Shown: piece after piece, positions 1 to 14,565 of the stretch
Layout of the letters: every line of letters begins with the position of its first letter
Numbering within the stretch: position 1 is the stretch's first letter
Assembly (NCBI RefSeq): GCF_001039355.2
Contig: NW_019773741.1
Location: 8,743-54,544 of the forward strand
Source: Lingula anatina
Lineage: Eukaryota; Brachiopoda; Lingulata; Lingulida; Lingulidae
Length of the DNA stretch: 45,802 nt
Reading direction: 5' to 3'
Notes under the pieces: model-generated
Seen by the model: the letters and a program-made list of their open reading frames with translations, nothing else
What the model was told of the DNA's origin: nothing
Database searches by the model: none
Program-made: the position numbers and the translations under genes

Positions 1-19
1 CCCCCCCCCCCCCCCCCCC
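1..19. repeat. poly-C run at window edge
   Basis: The window opens with 19 consecutive C. Other poly-C or poly-G tracts occur at about 3066-3087, 6108-6118, 6820-6838, 17627-17640, 17767-17786 and 22853-22871, so long C/G homopolymers are a general trait of this genome rather than an edge artefact alone. Confidence 0.8.
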
Positions 20-473
20 GGGCTATTCCTCCCTGTATAATTGCCTCGGACGATCTCACTCATCCAGATGCATTTTTGATGAACTAACTGGAATTTTAAT
101 TGCTTTCAGCCCCTCCACCTCCCTTCATCACGTTGCCTGCCTATAATCAAAGTACAGCACCAGATAAAGTTGGGATAAACAGATAATATGACTTATCCAG
201 GTACATGTATCCCATTGATGAACTCACTGTCCAACAACTGTTTAGACCCACTACATTAAATCATAGCATCGAAGTACTTCTGTGATTTAATATACGTTGT
301 ACGTGCATTAATTGTGGTACTTCAGTGTACATTGACAAGGGTAATATTCGATGTGTTAGATGTGAAAAGTTAAGTTTTGCTAGAATATAAATCTACGTTA
401 TATATCTGCAGATTTTTTTACGCAAGCTTTTAAATGCCTACTATCGAGATATTTTAAAAACACAGCAAATGAA

Positions 474-765
474 ATATATCAAAGAGCGCATTCAGAATAG
501 ATGATCCGCGGACTAAATATGGCGACCCCACTAAGGCGATGCCGCTAATTTCCTGATGGCCTCCCCGCCTCCACACGCATTTTCGCTGCAGTGGCCTTGC
601 AATTAAACCTCGGAGCCGAGATGTAATCAGTTTAATGGGGAGTGTTGAGGCGGGGAGGCCATCGGGGAGCATCGCTTTTTATGATGGTTGACCATATTTA
701 GATTTAGTCGGCGGATCAGTTAGTGCGCGGATCATCTGTTCTGAACGTGCTCATTAAATTATCAA
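474..765. repeat. MITE-like nested inverted repeat
   Basis: Two nested pairs of inverted arms are visible. The outer pair, TTCAGAATAGATGATCCGCG near 491 and its imperfect complement ending near 752, encloses a second perfect pair, ATGGCCTCCCCGCCTC near 555 and its complement at 648-663. The arms contain CTAAATATGGCG, a motif also present in the arms of the palindrome at 29225-29366, suggesting one repeat family. No protein-coding capacity is seen. The remaining bases of 1-960 hold nothing I recognise. Confidence 0.6.
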
Positions 766-959
766 ATACGCTTTTATACTGGAATAGGCCATATATTCGA
801 ATCTTATATTTATTTACACTAAAGAAGGTAAGATGATAAAACAATAATTAAACAGGCTCAGCCTAATGGATTGCAGTAAATATAATGCACGATGAAGTGA
901 ATTAAGACAAAAGATGAACAGTAAGTGTGCTTTGTCGATATCAATTAAGTAGTACGCAT

Positions 960-1125
960 CAATTAATTAAGACCTGCCAATGAGTCACTATCCTATTGAG
1001 ACCTGTCAGGTCGTATTGAGGTCACAACAAACATGGTGGTTGTGGACGCGGAAGTAATGTTTACAAGATAAATTTTCACAAAATTTAAACTTTTAACCAT
1101 CAAATTCCCGCTCAGATAATCGAGC
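960..1125 (+). promoter_or_regulatory. Putative promoter and 5' UTR of the SHARK-like kinase
   Basis: No TATA box is obvious before the kinase start codon. An ETS/GABP-like core, CGCGGAAGTA, lies at 1047-1056, typical of TATA-less promoters. An upstream ATG at 1033 opens a 12-codon reading frame ending at 1071, which would be a uORF if transcription starts before it. Transcription start is inferred, not seen. Confidence 0.3.
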
Positions 1126-1732
1126 ATGCCAAAGAAAGGGACTAAGCCTTCCACAGAGGCAGCTAGAGCAGACCAAGATTACGCAAATGAGGAGTTTGTC
1201 AGCGCGAAATCTCTAGCCGAACAGTTACGGAAATACAGCCTCGAAGATCTACTGACTGAGGATTCGAAAGCTGAGACGAAAGAAAATGGAGACGTTGCTT
1301 GGTTTCACGGTAAAATGACTCGAGACACAGCGGAATATATTCTCAAAAAAGGTGGGCAGCCAACAGTTGTACTTTTTTTTATTATATTTTTAACGACAAC
1401 TTTGACCAAGATTAATAGGGCGTTTTTGTACACAAATGCATTTGCTAGTACATGTGTACTAATTTTTTGTCATATTTATTACACATCCGATAAGGTATTT
1501 AGATGTGTCATATTTATAACACATCTGAATACCTTATCAAGATTTGCCTAATGTTGTACACAAAGGGAACACTGGAAATAAGCCTATTGGATTTTATGTG
1601 ACACCTACTTTATCTTTTAAATGTAAGATTTCAATATCCAGAGATAATCAAATTGATTCTTTAGAGTGTTGTTGTAAGGAGGTGAGAGAGAACAACTACC
1701 ACCGTGGTTAGATTTATTAAAATTTTAGTGGA

Positions 1733-1763
<31 letters not shown>

Positions 1764-1871
1764 TTTTAGTGGAATATATATATATATATTCCACTAAAAT
1801 TTTAATAAATCTAACCACGGTGGTAGTTGTTCTCTTACCTCCTTACAACAACACTCTAAAGAATCAATTTG

Positions 1872-1945
<74 letters not shown>

Positions 1946-2117
1946 GGACGGATTCCTTACCTATTATATATATATATCAGGGACGGATTCCAAATTATCT
2001 TTGTTTATCCATCCTCCATTTTTGACCGTCTTCCAAAAGAAAAAATCAGATACCCGTCAATGTAAACTTGAAAATCAGACCGTCTTCCGGAAGACCCAGA
2101 AGACGGCCTAAATCCGC

Positions 2118-2174
<57 letters not shown>

Positions 2175-5100
2175 TATATATAGTCTAGTGAGATTTTTGA
2201 AAAAAGGCTCTCCATAAGATGCAAGGGGCATTTTGGGGTAAAAGTTGGAAACCAGGCTTATTAGCATAATTTTGGGATGCTGAATCTGATTTACCCGGTT
2301 CCCAAGCGAAATTTTGCGTTTTTTACGGTCTTATTTGCAAAAAAGCAAAATGGCCGCCAGATTTCCTATTTTCTACAATATCTCTGGAACTAGACGGGCA
2401 AATATGACAAATGAAGTGTCTTTACCTATATTTTCAGGGTCGAGGAACATTATTAAGATGTTTCTGTTAGAATTAGATTTACGCAATTTTCCTAAATATG
2501 CAAATTAGGATCGCCATTACTGAAAAACCGTTTTACTACTGTATCTCTGTAACTAGGCAAGCAAACATGACAAATGAAGTGTCTACACCTATGTTCTCAG
2601 GGTCAGGGAATGTGATAAATCAGAATTCTTGTCTGATGGGTAGCACTGACTTTGTGAATCATGTCCGAGTAGCACCTTTTATTGTTTCTTCCCTGTATCT
2701 GTCAAACACAAGTCAATCTGCTGATAGTTAGAACCTGCCTTCACAACTGCTCTTACGTACGTGTCAGCCAAACTACCAAAGGTCACTGCATTGTCAGGCT
2801 TTCCCAGTGAAATTGCCAGTGCTTGCCCATCAATTATAAGGCAAGGTGAGCAGAGGCGGATCCAGGATTATTTGAAGGGGGAGTCCGCGGATGCAAAGCC
2901 TCCCCTCCCCAACAGTTAGGGGCCTGTTGAAGGGCCAGGAAAAATTTTGGTATTTAAGAGGGCGAACGGTGCCATTTGGTATGGCTACGATTCAGCTAGT
3001 CAAAATTATAATTTCAAGGGGGGACCAGAATTCAAAGGGGGGCCGGGTCAGGGCCCGCTTGACCACCCCCCTTCCCCCCCCCCCCCGCCACTAACTCCGC
3101 CGCTGGGTTAGGAGTAATTCAGTTTAAATTCGTCAGGGCAGAATACGTCTTCTGTTAACCTTTCTGTTACAGATTTGGCCTCAACGAAATCGTTTAGAAG
3201 CTTGAGAAACTGCTCAGACTTGCTATTAACACAGAAATGTTTTCCATATCGTCAATCATTTAATTGGATTCAATAGAATATCAGAAGATTAAAGCTAAAT
3301 TTCAAGAAATTTTGTTAATTAAAATGAAACGCTACCAATGGGTAACCAGTAATAAGCTAATGGAAAAATCGCTGAAATGAATGAGGTGAGATGTCATCGT
3401 GTACTTGAAGTATACACATACATATTGACATTTAATATGGAATATTTTAGTTCAAAAGGAAAGTGTTGATAATAAATTAACTTTTTAGAAAAATTGATCA
3501 CAAACGACAATTGTGATCAGGTATATGTGTAGCCAGGTGTGTTGGTTATTGTTCGTTAGGCTGCTTTCTTTGAAGCGCGGTTATATTACGTAATATGTGG
3601 CAGTTTCTCTGAGCAGTCCTCTTTGGCTGGTTACAGAATGCGTATAAAAGGGCAGCAGTTCTGCAGAATAAGTCACTATATTTTGGCAACGTCCAGTCAG
3701 AAGAGTCTGATATTTTGCAGACTCTTAGCTGACCTTATGGTATGTGAACTAACGGCAGCAACTTGCCACACTATTGTTGCATTATGCCAGAATGGACAGA
3801 GGCAAACTGCTATTGCCAGACAGCTGAATGTGTCCCAGGGAGCAGTTTCTAACGTCTTACATAAACACGCCCAGACTGGTGCATTATCACAGAGACCACG
3901 GCCAGGACGTCCTGTGGCACCAGAAGGGAAGACCGCTTGCTTCTGCGGTTATGTCGCAACAACCGGACAAGGACAACTCTTGCTGTACAAAATGAGTGGC
4001 AAATTACCATTCAAAAGCATGTTTCTAGAACTCTACTGAATGCAAGGCTACTTTTAGCTGGTTAACTCTATGAACAGAGCAACATGGTGGGCTAGACGCC
4101 ATTTGCGGTTCCAGGCACAGCACTGGGTTCATGTAGATTTTTACAGATGAGGCAGGGTTTAAGTTCCACCACCGCGATGGCTGAATCAGAGTCAGTAGGT
4201 TTCCAAACGAGTTACTGCACGAGGATTGTGCCATACTACAGTGACTTGTGGCCGTGGCAGTATCTTTGTATGGGCCGGTTTCCACTCTGGAGCCAAAACA
4301 CTATTGGTGGCAATTGACAGAAACCTCAACCAGATAAAATACAGGGACATTTTAGAGAATACTTGCTTGCAATTTGCAAGAAGGTACTTCCAGGACAACT
4401 TCGTCCGGCAAGATGACAATGCCCGACCACACCATGCCCATGCAATAACTGCTTTGCTGCAAAACCAAGAGGTAAACCAGTTGCCTTGGCCGACGAAATA
4501 TCCCTGACATGAATTCTATAGAAAACCTGTGGGCATAAATCGCTAGCAGAATCAAGAGCTTACCCGTCCACCCTACAAATCGGCACAAGCTTAGGCAAGC
4601 TCTGACTAATGCATGTAACACAATACTGGATCATACTCTCAGAAACCTCTCTGCATGGAATGAGGGCTCTGGTTGCAGCTAGAAGAGGCTGCACGCGTTG
4701 TTATCAGTTTCCATTTTTCACATTTGTCTTGATGATTCTTTTGTGTGAGAGAAAATCCTAACCAACTGATATTCTTGATAATATCGAGTTCATAAGAACT
4801 TAATACCTCGTTGTTATCAGCTATAAAATTATCCACGTGCTGTTTATAACGCCGATTTGAATACATATTTAAATTAAATTTTTGATGATGTATTCACACG
4901 GGTTGATTTATTAAAGCCATATCGAACACGATAACAAATGTTTTTTCATCCATTACTAATATATGGGAAAAAATCAAAGAAAATATGTTTGAAAAAAAAA
5001 TCCATTTTAAATGTGAAGTCTGTACATTGCATCACATGAATTACTTGATTCAGCAAATCCCTCCATTGCATTAATAAGGTAATCTTTTTTAAATCTAGGT

Positions 5101-6821
5101 AAAAGGGGCAGTTGTGTGATCCAACATGTTTACATCCCAATGGCAGCGCAGTATTTAATTGCAAAATTCAATTCAGATTCGAATAATTGCTACAGTGTGA
5201 CAGTGTAGCACTCATTGTTGGTTTGATTATAGTGAAAATGTCTTAATCACTTCCCTAACAATGAAAACATGGGTGTGGGCACTTCATATGTCATGTTTGC
5301 TTGCCTAGTTAACGTAAAAGCAGTTCTGAAGGCAGGTTCTAACTATCAGCAGATTGACTTGTGTTTGACAGATACAGGGAAGAAACAATAAAAGGTGCTA
5401 CTCGGACATGATTCACAAAGTCAGCGCTACCCATAAGACAAGACATCTGATTTATCACATTTATCACCCTGAGAACATAGGTGTAGAAACTTCATTTGTC
5501 ATGTTTGCTTGCCTAGTTACAGAGATACAGAAGTAAAACAGTTTTTCAGTAATGGCGATCCTAATTTGCATATTTAGGAAAATTGCGTAAATCTAATTCT
5601 AACAGAAACATCTTAATAATGTTCCTCGACCCTGAAAATATAGGTAAAGACACTTCATTTGTCATATTCGCCTGTCTAGTTCCAGAGATATTGTAGAAAA
5701 TAGGAAATCTGGCGGCCATTTTGCTTTTTTGCAAATTAGACCGTTAAAAACGCAAAATTTCACTTGGGAACCGGGTAAATCGGATTCAGCATCCCAAAAT
5801 TATGCTAATAAGCCTGGTTCCCAACTTTTACCCCAAAATGCCCCTACTATTCATCTTTTGTGGAAATCCCACTAGACTAATATATATATAGATAGATAGA
5901 GATATAGATATAGATAGTACACCAAAATGATGTCTAAAATATTGCCACATACTAGTACATGATTTCTGTCTTGGACTGAGAAACACTGGAAGGGAACCCA
6001 CCCAAGCACCAAAAAATAATGCATAAATTGTGACATTGTTTTAATAAAATATCACCTCCATTATGACTCAGCTTACCTAAAAAAATCTTTGACTCAATCA
6101 GATGCCCCCCCCCCCCCATCCCCCTTCCCTTAGTTGGGTACATAACATGGCTTTACTCACACACTTGTATACAGTGATGGAAAAAAGGGGTATAATACTG
6201 GTATCTTATACTAGAATAGGGAATGGTTCTAAAGGTTAGCTTCCCATGGTTAGAAATCATTATTGATATTTTTTTCTTTCCATGGTAAGAAATTTGTTCC
6301 ATAAAACACAAGTGCCATGTTTCCCTGTTGAAGTGTCAATATCAAGGAGAACAAGCAAATAAAATATGTGCAAAATAAAGTTGTAGTGGGGCTTAAGGAG
6401 TATGAAAATGTTTTTTAAAATGTTTCTTAAAAGAATTCATATAAGGAAGTAAAAAGTGCAAAGCTGATCAGTAAGATCATAACAAACAGAAGGCTGAGAA
6501 AAAAGGGAATATGTTACTGCAGAAAGCTATGGATGACTCAGAGCACAAAAAGCATTTGTCGCATGCTTCAGTTGAGCTGATATGTTGTTTCCAAGGTAAT
6601 CAATGTAACCATGACAACTAATGTCTTTTGCATCAGTGAAATTCCCCCTTCGGCTACAGCTCCGGCTTTGTGTGTAGTTTTTTATAATGTATAAGATTTG
6701 AGAAGTCACAATGTCAGAACTAAGGCAAAAGTTAATGGGAAGATGGTGTAAGAATACTATTTAAGGAATATAAAATACTAGTAAGTAAACTCTTTCATGC
6801 TATGGTATTATAGATAATACC

Positions 6822-6852
<31 letters not shown>

Positions 6853-7260
6853 ACACACCCTCTTTCAAACTAGCACAATAGAAATTCATTTTTTGTGCCT
6901 TTTATAGTTTAATTTTTTATTTTAAAATAAAATATAGAGGCATGCACATCCAGTGAATGTCATGGATGTTAGTTGATTGGGCACATAAAAAAAAATAACA
7001 AAATTGCTATTATAGGTGGCATGGTAGAGGGGTTGTTCCTAGTCCGTGAGAGCGCCAAGTCACCTGGAGACTTTGTGCTATCTCTTGTTCATGGCAGAAA
7101 GCCAAGCCATTACCAGATCACGTGCAGTGCTGACACCATGTTTCAGATTGACGAGGGACCACTGATACAGGGTATGGAAAATACGAAGGAACAATCTTTT
7201 TTTCCAAAATATAGAGATGAAAGTCTTTTGATTTTTTTGCTGGGAATTTAGATATTTTGG

Positions 7261-7321
<61 letters not shown>

Positions 7322-10300
7322 TCCCTTGGACTCCCATATGAAGTTGTGTGTCTTCAGTACTGGTATTCAGACACCATGTTCTAGATTGATGAGGGACCAC
7401 TGATACAGGGTAATTGTATGAAAAATACAAAATAGTGGTTATTTTTCTAGAATAAGAAATGAAAATCTTGTGGTTTTTTCCGGAATTCTAGATATATGAG
7501 TCACTGTGTTATATTCATGCCTCCTTGAACCCCCAGCCTCCACCATAAAGAGCTATGTGCCTTCAGTACTTGCATAAATTTTCTAAATTTTTTAAAGGTC
7601 CAATTTCATCTTTTTGTGCAATTGAAGGCTTAGTGTAGTCAGAAAATTTTATCATATACGTTGCAGATGCTAAAAATGTCAAAATACATAAAAAAAGGTA
7701 TTTTAATTTGAACATTTACAGCACTTTGATAAAAGAAAATAAAGAGGTAATATTTTTGGGTAGCAGCTGTTATAATATATATATCTTGCAAAGCATAACT
7801 CCTATTTTATTGGTTTGTGGACAGGACTTGAGCAGTTGATTAAGTATTACCAGAGCAGTGCCAATGGCCTGCCCACTAAACTGACCACTTTCTGTCATGC
7901 CAAGCCACCACCCATGTCCACTAGAAGAGCTGGACGCTCCAATATTTTGCACAGGGCAATAACAGAAGGTCAGTTTGATAATTATAATAATAATTATTTA
8001 CAGTCTTAAATTAAAAAAAAATGTTCAGTGGATTTTACTGGGGTAAATTAACAGCATTAGATGAATGAAATCAATCTATAAATAAATAGCTAAAATATGA
8101 AGATAATATATATATATAGTACAAGGTAAAATTAAGAACCATTCAAATCGGTTATAAAACTTGCTTTAAAATAAAAATATTTAGCTCTTTCTTAAAATGT
8201 AAAAACTTGGTAGAACGCTCTATCAAAATGTCATTATTACTTTGAGAAAATATAAAATTTTCTTTGTTGGATTATTCTTTTGAATGAAGAAATTGAAGAA
8301 ATGAAGAAAAGTAGTTCAATTTTTAAAATTCTCTTTCAATCAATTTTTTCATTAATTACTAAAAGTCAAAGTCCTTTTCTCAGATTGCCACCTGCTGTAA
8401 TAGTGTACAGATAAAATAATTTTTTCTTCTTTTTCAGGAAACAGTGCTGTTGTGAGAAAGATTTTGAGTAATTTCAAATGTCCAGATATTGATTCCAAAA
8501 ATGAAAAAGGTAAGTAAACAGAGGAAGTTAATATACCATAAGTCCATATTGATAACTCATGTTTGTGTGCAGAGATTGTTGATTGCAGATTCCCTGCAGA
8601 GTTGGGTCAATCCACGTAGATCGATGTTTTTTTAATTAAAGTGGAAATGGGGTTTAAAATTTTAATCATATACCTTTTAAATTAATAGATTTTCTGTTCA
8701 TTACTAGGTTCCACAGGACTTCACATAGCCAGTTTTCTAGGTCATGATGACATAGTATTACAGCTACTGACCAAAGGTGCTAATGTTACAGTGCGGGATG
8801 CTGATGGCTGTACTGCTCTGCAGGTTTGTTCTTATTTCTAAATGTACTTGCACAATTACGTCATTTTCACATCAATCAGTATGCTGAACTGGACTATTTA
8901 GCTTTTAAATTGATAGGTGGGCAACTTAGTACCTGACTATTATTTGGCTGACTTGTTTCAGCTATAGACCTGCTTAATTTAAACAGATCATTTTATGGAA
9001 TTAAAACAAAATAGCAGTTGTAGAAGTTTACCCGTGCCAAAATTTTACAAGATTAAAATTCAAAAATGGAAACTTTACGTCTTGTAAGTTAATTACCACA
9101 TATAAAAACTGAGTTATTTATTCTACTTAATATACAAACGCAGAAGATGTATTTATTTAAATGTCTGTCATATTGTCTATCTATTTATTCAACTATCAGT
9201 CTGTCTGTGTGTCCATCTGTCCATCTATTTGAATATCCAGCCTATATTTCAGAGGGCCTGTGCTGGTAACCACCCAAACACCATCATGTTGTTAATTAAG
9301 ACTGGTGGCGCAGATCCCCAGGACCGTTGCACCACCACAGGGTGGGTGCCTCTACACGAGGCGGCCATGCACGGACACGTCGAGTGCATCAGGGTAAAGT
9401 TGATGTATAGGAGTTACAGCATATTTGTTGTTATGTTATTTGTAGTATTTGTGATAATACAGGGTAGATGTGGCTGAAGTGGTTGTTCTTGTGTTGTTTT
9501 AAGGCTGGGTAGTACTTCATGTGCAGCCATGCATTTGCGTGCACAAGGGAATAAGAAGCACAGTAGTTGCTAAAATTATGCTGTTAAGACTGTAGACTTG
9601 TGTAAATCAAGTAAGATTGAAATCGAATGTAAAGAAAAGATAAAAATGAAATTTCTGTGTTTTGAATTCGTTTGGGTTTTTCTCATAGAGATCATAAGGG
9701 ATTTCTTTGATTTCTTCACAGGTGCTACTGGCAGCTAATGCTCCCTGTCAGCCTCGTAATGACAGCGGAGACACGCCGTATCACCTAGCAGTTCAGTACG
9801 ACCGCCAGGAGTGCATCAGAATATTTGAAGATTACAAGCCCGCACCCGCCAAAACTCACAAATCTGATTGGCTGCATCGGAACCTAGACAGACAGAGTGC
9901 TGTTGGTTTGCTGCAAAGATGTGGGATGTCAGATGGGTTGTTTCTTGTGAGACCGAGTTTGAAACATCCAGGAGTGTATGTTCTTACAATGGCGCAAAAT
10001 GGAACCGCTTACAATTATGAGATAAGAAATGTGGTAAGTAGTTTAGAGTCAAAAGGTTTCTGTATTTTTGGTCAGAGCTTAAAACTTCCAGATAAATTTG
10101 AACTAGCTTATACAGTGAGAACTTATAATTTAAAAATCGACTATATCTGTAAAAAAGTAAGAGAGAGAGAGAGAGAGAGAAATTTAAACTTGTTTCTCCA
10201 AAATGTTTAATTTCATGCTCAGGTAAGTTACTTCCTACAGCTGTCATGTTACAGTTATAACCCATCTGATACATATTAGACTATTCAGGAGTGAATACTT

Positions 10301-10518
10301 ATATAATCCCATTCTTTATAATTCATAACACCAGGATCAGACTGGTTACTTCATAGATGATGGTCCCTACTTAGAGTCCCTAGACCATGTGATCCAGCAT
10401 TACGCCACCAGGGCTGACGGTCTTCCTGGCAGACTGATAACAGCTATTAGATCAGGTAGGCAGGCAGCTGAACGTACACATATCAGTCCATGTGCCTGTG
10501 CACAAGTGCGCACGCGCC

Positions 10519-10559
<41 letters not shown>

Positions 10560-13500
10560 TTTTGCCTGCTGTGAAAGGTATGATAGCACAAAGAGTAAAA
10601 TCTTTTGTACAAATTTCTAATTAATATGATAATTATTTAATAGTGATTTTTGACTTTGATGTCAATCACAAATGTTGATGCTGTTTTTGTTGCACCAGTG
10701 CAGGTATTTAAAACAGTGTCTGGTAAAAGATGATTTTATTTTTACGTTCATGTTTTAACATGAAAAATATAAATATAATAATGCATAACAACTTTTTTTT
10801 CCAGATGAAACATTGAAACCATTAAACATTCCTCTATACAGTGCCAAAACATTAGGTGAGTTTTTGACAGGAATTACTTTTGTCTTTTATATAAAAATCG
10901 TTATTGTAAAGATATATGAATATAGATAAAAGTTCAGAATATTTTATTTAGTCTGTTGACTTATTAATTGTTGCAAGGAGTTGGAAAAGCAAATTATGTA
11001 GACCAGTAGTAGTAATCATGCTGAAACTTTCAAACTGTCAAGAATCAGTCAGGTTATCAAAAATTTAAGTATTTATTTCTCTTTGTGATTGCCAGTACTG
11101 TGATTTTATCAAAATTCAATGACATACAACATTTTGGTTTGAACATAAAGATATATTCTGGTACCAGGTATAATACCTTCATTTTGATCTTGGTCTATAT
11201 TAATTGTTCAAAAACTACAACAATGTTATGTATTTTCATTGATAATATGTTGTAAAACCAGCTTTACCTTTGGCATTTTCAGATGACTTCTCGCGCCCCT
11301 CGCTTCCTCCTCGTCCCTCGGATCTTGCAGGACAAGATCAGTTTCCAGGTACTGGGAATGGTGATGTCCCACCACCAGCGCCCCCTATTGAGACAATTCC
11401 AAAACTTGGCTTGCAGAAAATGTTGTCGAAGTCCCAAGAACTGTTGTCCTCGTCTCCTCCACCTCCACCACCAGCCATCAGTAAGATACCCAAGAGAGGA
11501 ATAATGGTGAGCTTATACTAGGGAAGTCCTTAGACAAAAAATAAAAATTTTCCCCCTCCATTTCTTTTAAATTTCATTGCCTAAAATCCCTTGGTTTTAC
11601 AAGCCTAGGTTGGATTTTATTTAGCAATAAGTACAATTTTATGAGTTTTCTAGGGAGAGATAGCAGCATGTAATTATTTTATTGATTAGTTTATATGGAC
11701 TGTTGTTAGAAAAAATGACAAGAGGCAAATGAGAACAAAGACCTCCACCAACAGTATGCATGATCAGTCAATTGATAAAGAAGAATAAACATAAAGTGAT
11801 AACAGCTCTTCATTTTTACAGGAAAGTGCCATTAAACTGGATTTTCCTGGGGTAAACTACAATGTTCCTATACTTTCAATAACGTGAACAGTTTTTCACA
11901 TATAACCCTGATAACACGTGGTTGTTTTATGTTTAAGGTGAATAGAACAAAATCTGTGGATGACACTGATGATTTGGGTCGTCCTGGCACACCCCCTGTG
12001 CTGCCACCTGGTGACATGTTGCCTAAACCTCCGTCAACACCAGAGCCAGATGAAGAAGACAAGAGGAAACCCGTCAAGGTAGTGGCGAGTGTCTAATTAA
12101 AAAAGAAAACTAAATAATTATGTAATGAACTGTGGAATATGCCCTGAAAACCGTTTATCTAGCTAATTGGCTTTGATTAATAAACAGCATGCACTATTTT
12201 GCCCTTTTTGCATAATTATGATGCTAATTTAAACTAACTTCAAACATGTAAGCGATACACAAATAGGATGTCATACTTCATATTGAATTAAGGAATAACA
12301 AAAAATGTCTTTACTTCAGATGGAGAGAAAGAAGAAGGTTTGGGCCAAGCAAAGGGCAGCAGAACAGGAAGAAAAAGTATTAAACTTAATAGAACCAAAG
12401 AGAATCAAATTACGTGAGTAAAAGTTTTATAAAATACATAAATATGTTAGAGACATTGCAAAGTGTTATCTTATTATCATATCATACTTTAGAAAAGAAA
12501 TGGCATTTTTGGAAACTGGCCTTATTTCTGTGAAAGCTCTTGGCCTTCAAAATAAAATTGGAAACCTGTTTGACTTGAATGATGGTATACATGATTATAC
12601 TATGAGCTTTTTAAGAGCTAGATTCTTGTGCTAAAACTCAGCCTTCTGAAATTGGATAGTTAACTGCACAAAGTGGATCATGCTATATTGTTTTAAGAAT
12701 TAAAAAAAAAAATATTGGCCCACAGTAAATGTATTTAACATGCCTAAGTGGGTTACTATCACCACTATCAGTAACAAAAAGCTTACATAGGCAAGACAAT
12801 CACAAAATGCTCGCGATGGGAAATAAAAGAAGTGAACGGCATTTAAGATCATTTTTGGGGGAACACGATTTACTAGGCTAAGTTGTTAGCTCAGAAACTG
12901 GCATTCTGAATGGACAAGTCATTGGCATATATTGTGTATTTCATAACAGGTCATGAGCTGGGTCAAGGAGAGTATGGGTCAGTCATGAAAGGAGAGTGGA
13001 CCAACCCCAAGGGAAAGAAGGTGAGGAACAGACTACTGTAAATAAGATTTTGAATAAGTAAAAAAGTAATTCATGACATTTTTATTAGACAGGTGCAAAA
13101 GTTAAAAGATTTATGATTTTTTTTTGAAAAAAGAGAAAGAAAGGAAAAAAATGGTGGTGGGGAAATCCCTTTTGCCCTCTGCTCCCTGTTGACTGACATG
13201 GTTGAAATAACTGAGATGGAAGTGGGGAGGGGGCGGGTGGTGGCTCATCATATTAGGTTTTGGATTTGTTATTATTACATAGCTTTTGAAAGTTGACAGC
13301 TTAAATCCAAATAAAACCTGCTGCTGATCACATGAAATACTTTGTTTTCTCCAGGTTGAGGTAGCAGTGAAGACACTCCATGAAGATAACATTCAGTCTG
13401 GCAAACAGGAGTTCTTACGAGAAGCCAAAGTGATGTACGGACTGAAGAATGAGTGTATAGTACAGCTAATTGGGGTATGCGAGGGTCCTCCTATGATGCT

Positions 13501-14515
13501 GGTAAGATAAAAAGTGATTTGATTGATGAGCTATTTTTAAAGAATATATTTTGATTAACACTTTTAATTGCTTTAATTTGTAAAAAAAGTAATTTCATGA
13601 TTCAGTTTATTCAATACAACTTGACATAATAACTTTAGATTTTAAGATAAATCAGCAATGTGAACCAAATAAGGAACAAAACTGTTGCAGCAAAAATAAA
13701 CCAATTTAAAAGTACACCACATTTTGCATTATGCTAAGATTTTCAATACCAAAACACATCCAGTAAACAGATCTGTATTTTCTGACCTTCTTAGGTACAA
13801 GAGCTGGTTCCTATGGGCTCTATGCTGGACTTCCTGCTGGACTACCCACACAAGATCAGGATCAAAGAGGACTTGGAGCTGTGGGCAGCTCAGATAGCAT
13901 GTGGTATGAAATACCTGGAGACCAAGGGGTTCGTACACAGGGATCTGGCTGCCAGGAATATTTTGTTGGCGTCGAAAAAACAGGTACATGTGACTTATAT
14001 GATGTTGGTAAACATTTCTAACTGTCACAGAATTTTTAAACTGCTATGTTATGCACCATTTTTTTTTAGAGGGATGATGTTGGTTGAATAGTATACACTG
14101 AAGATGATTATTATTAAAAAGTAAATCTCACCAGACGCGGATCTTACTTTATGAATTTTTTTTGCACTGTGCATATAGGGAGAGGTATGTTTATACACAA
14201 ATACACATATATTAAGTGTACATCTGACCTTTAGTAACAGTATTTTACAGATAAGTGGATGTTTTAAGTCACCCAGCAGAATTAGAACAAGAAATATGTA
14301 GTGAAAGGTCTCAGGTTGAAAACGCAGCTTTGTAAGAGGCTAATGTAAGTTTCAGTATCAGGGTTATAGGTGTTTCTCATTTGGTATTTTAATGTCTTCC
14401 AGGCCAAGATCAGCGACTTTGGGTTATCAAGGGCAGTTGGGGCTGGCAGTGATTACTACAGGGCTTCTGCAGGAGGGCGGTGGCCAGTGAAATGGTCAGT
14501 GTGTGCACACGCATG

Positions 14516-14565
<50 letters not shown>

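Larger units (their letters stand above)
2181..5879. mobile_element. Foldback-like element with about 570-bp inverted arms
   Basis: The left arm (2181 to about 2757) and right arm (about 5312-5879) are diverged reverse complements over most of their length. Outer tips are TAGTCTAGTGAGATTT on the left and its near-complement on the right, and both abut AT or TAGA repeats. Each arm holds two copies, 163 bp apart in the left arm (2382, 2544), of a motif containing ATGACAAATGAAGTGTC. A further diverged copy lies inside the right arm near 5240-5305. The interior carries a MITE-like unit and a Tc1 relic. Whether this was one mobile unit or two inverted copies of one repeat cannot be told from one locus. 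Confidence 0.7.
1352..7015 (+). other. Intron 1 of the SHARK-like gene, repeat-filled
   Basis: This 5.66-kb intron splits the codon of G76 inside the first SH2 domain. It starts GTGGGC and ends TATTATAG. Nearly all of it is repeats: a palindrome (1644-1876), AT microsatellites, two MITE-like units and a foldback structure with a dead Tc1 transposase. From 5885 to 7000 I see only AT-rich sequence and C/AC tracts at 6820-6858. The other introns are far shorter. Confidence 0.85.

Noticed and set aside
1769-2267. Open frames of Tyr-Ile repeats on both strands
   Set aside because: They are translations of AT microsatellites with no conserved flanking protein.
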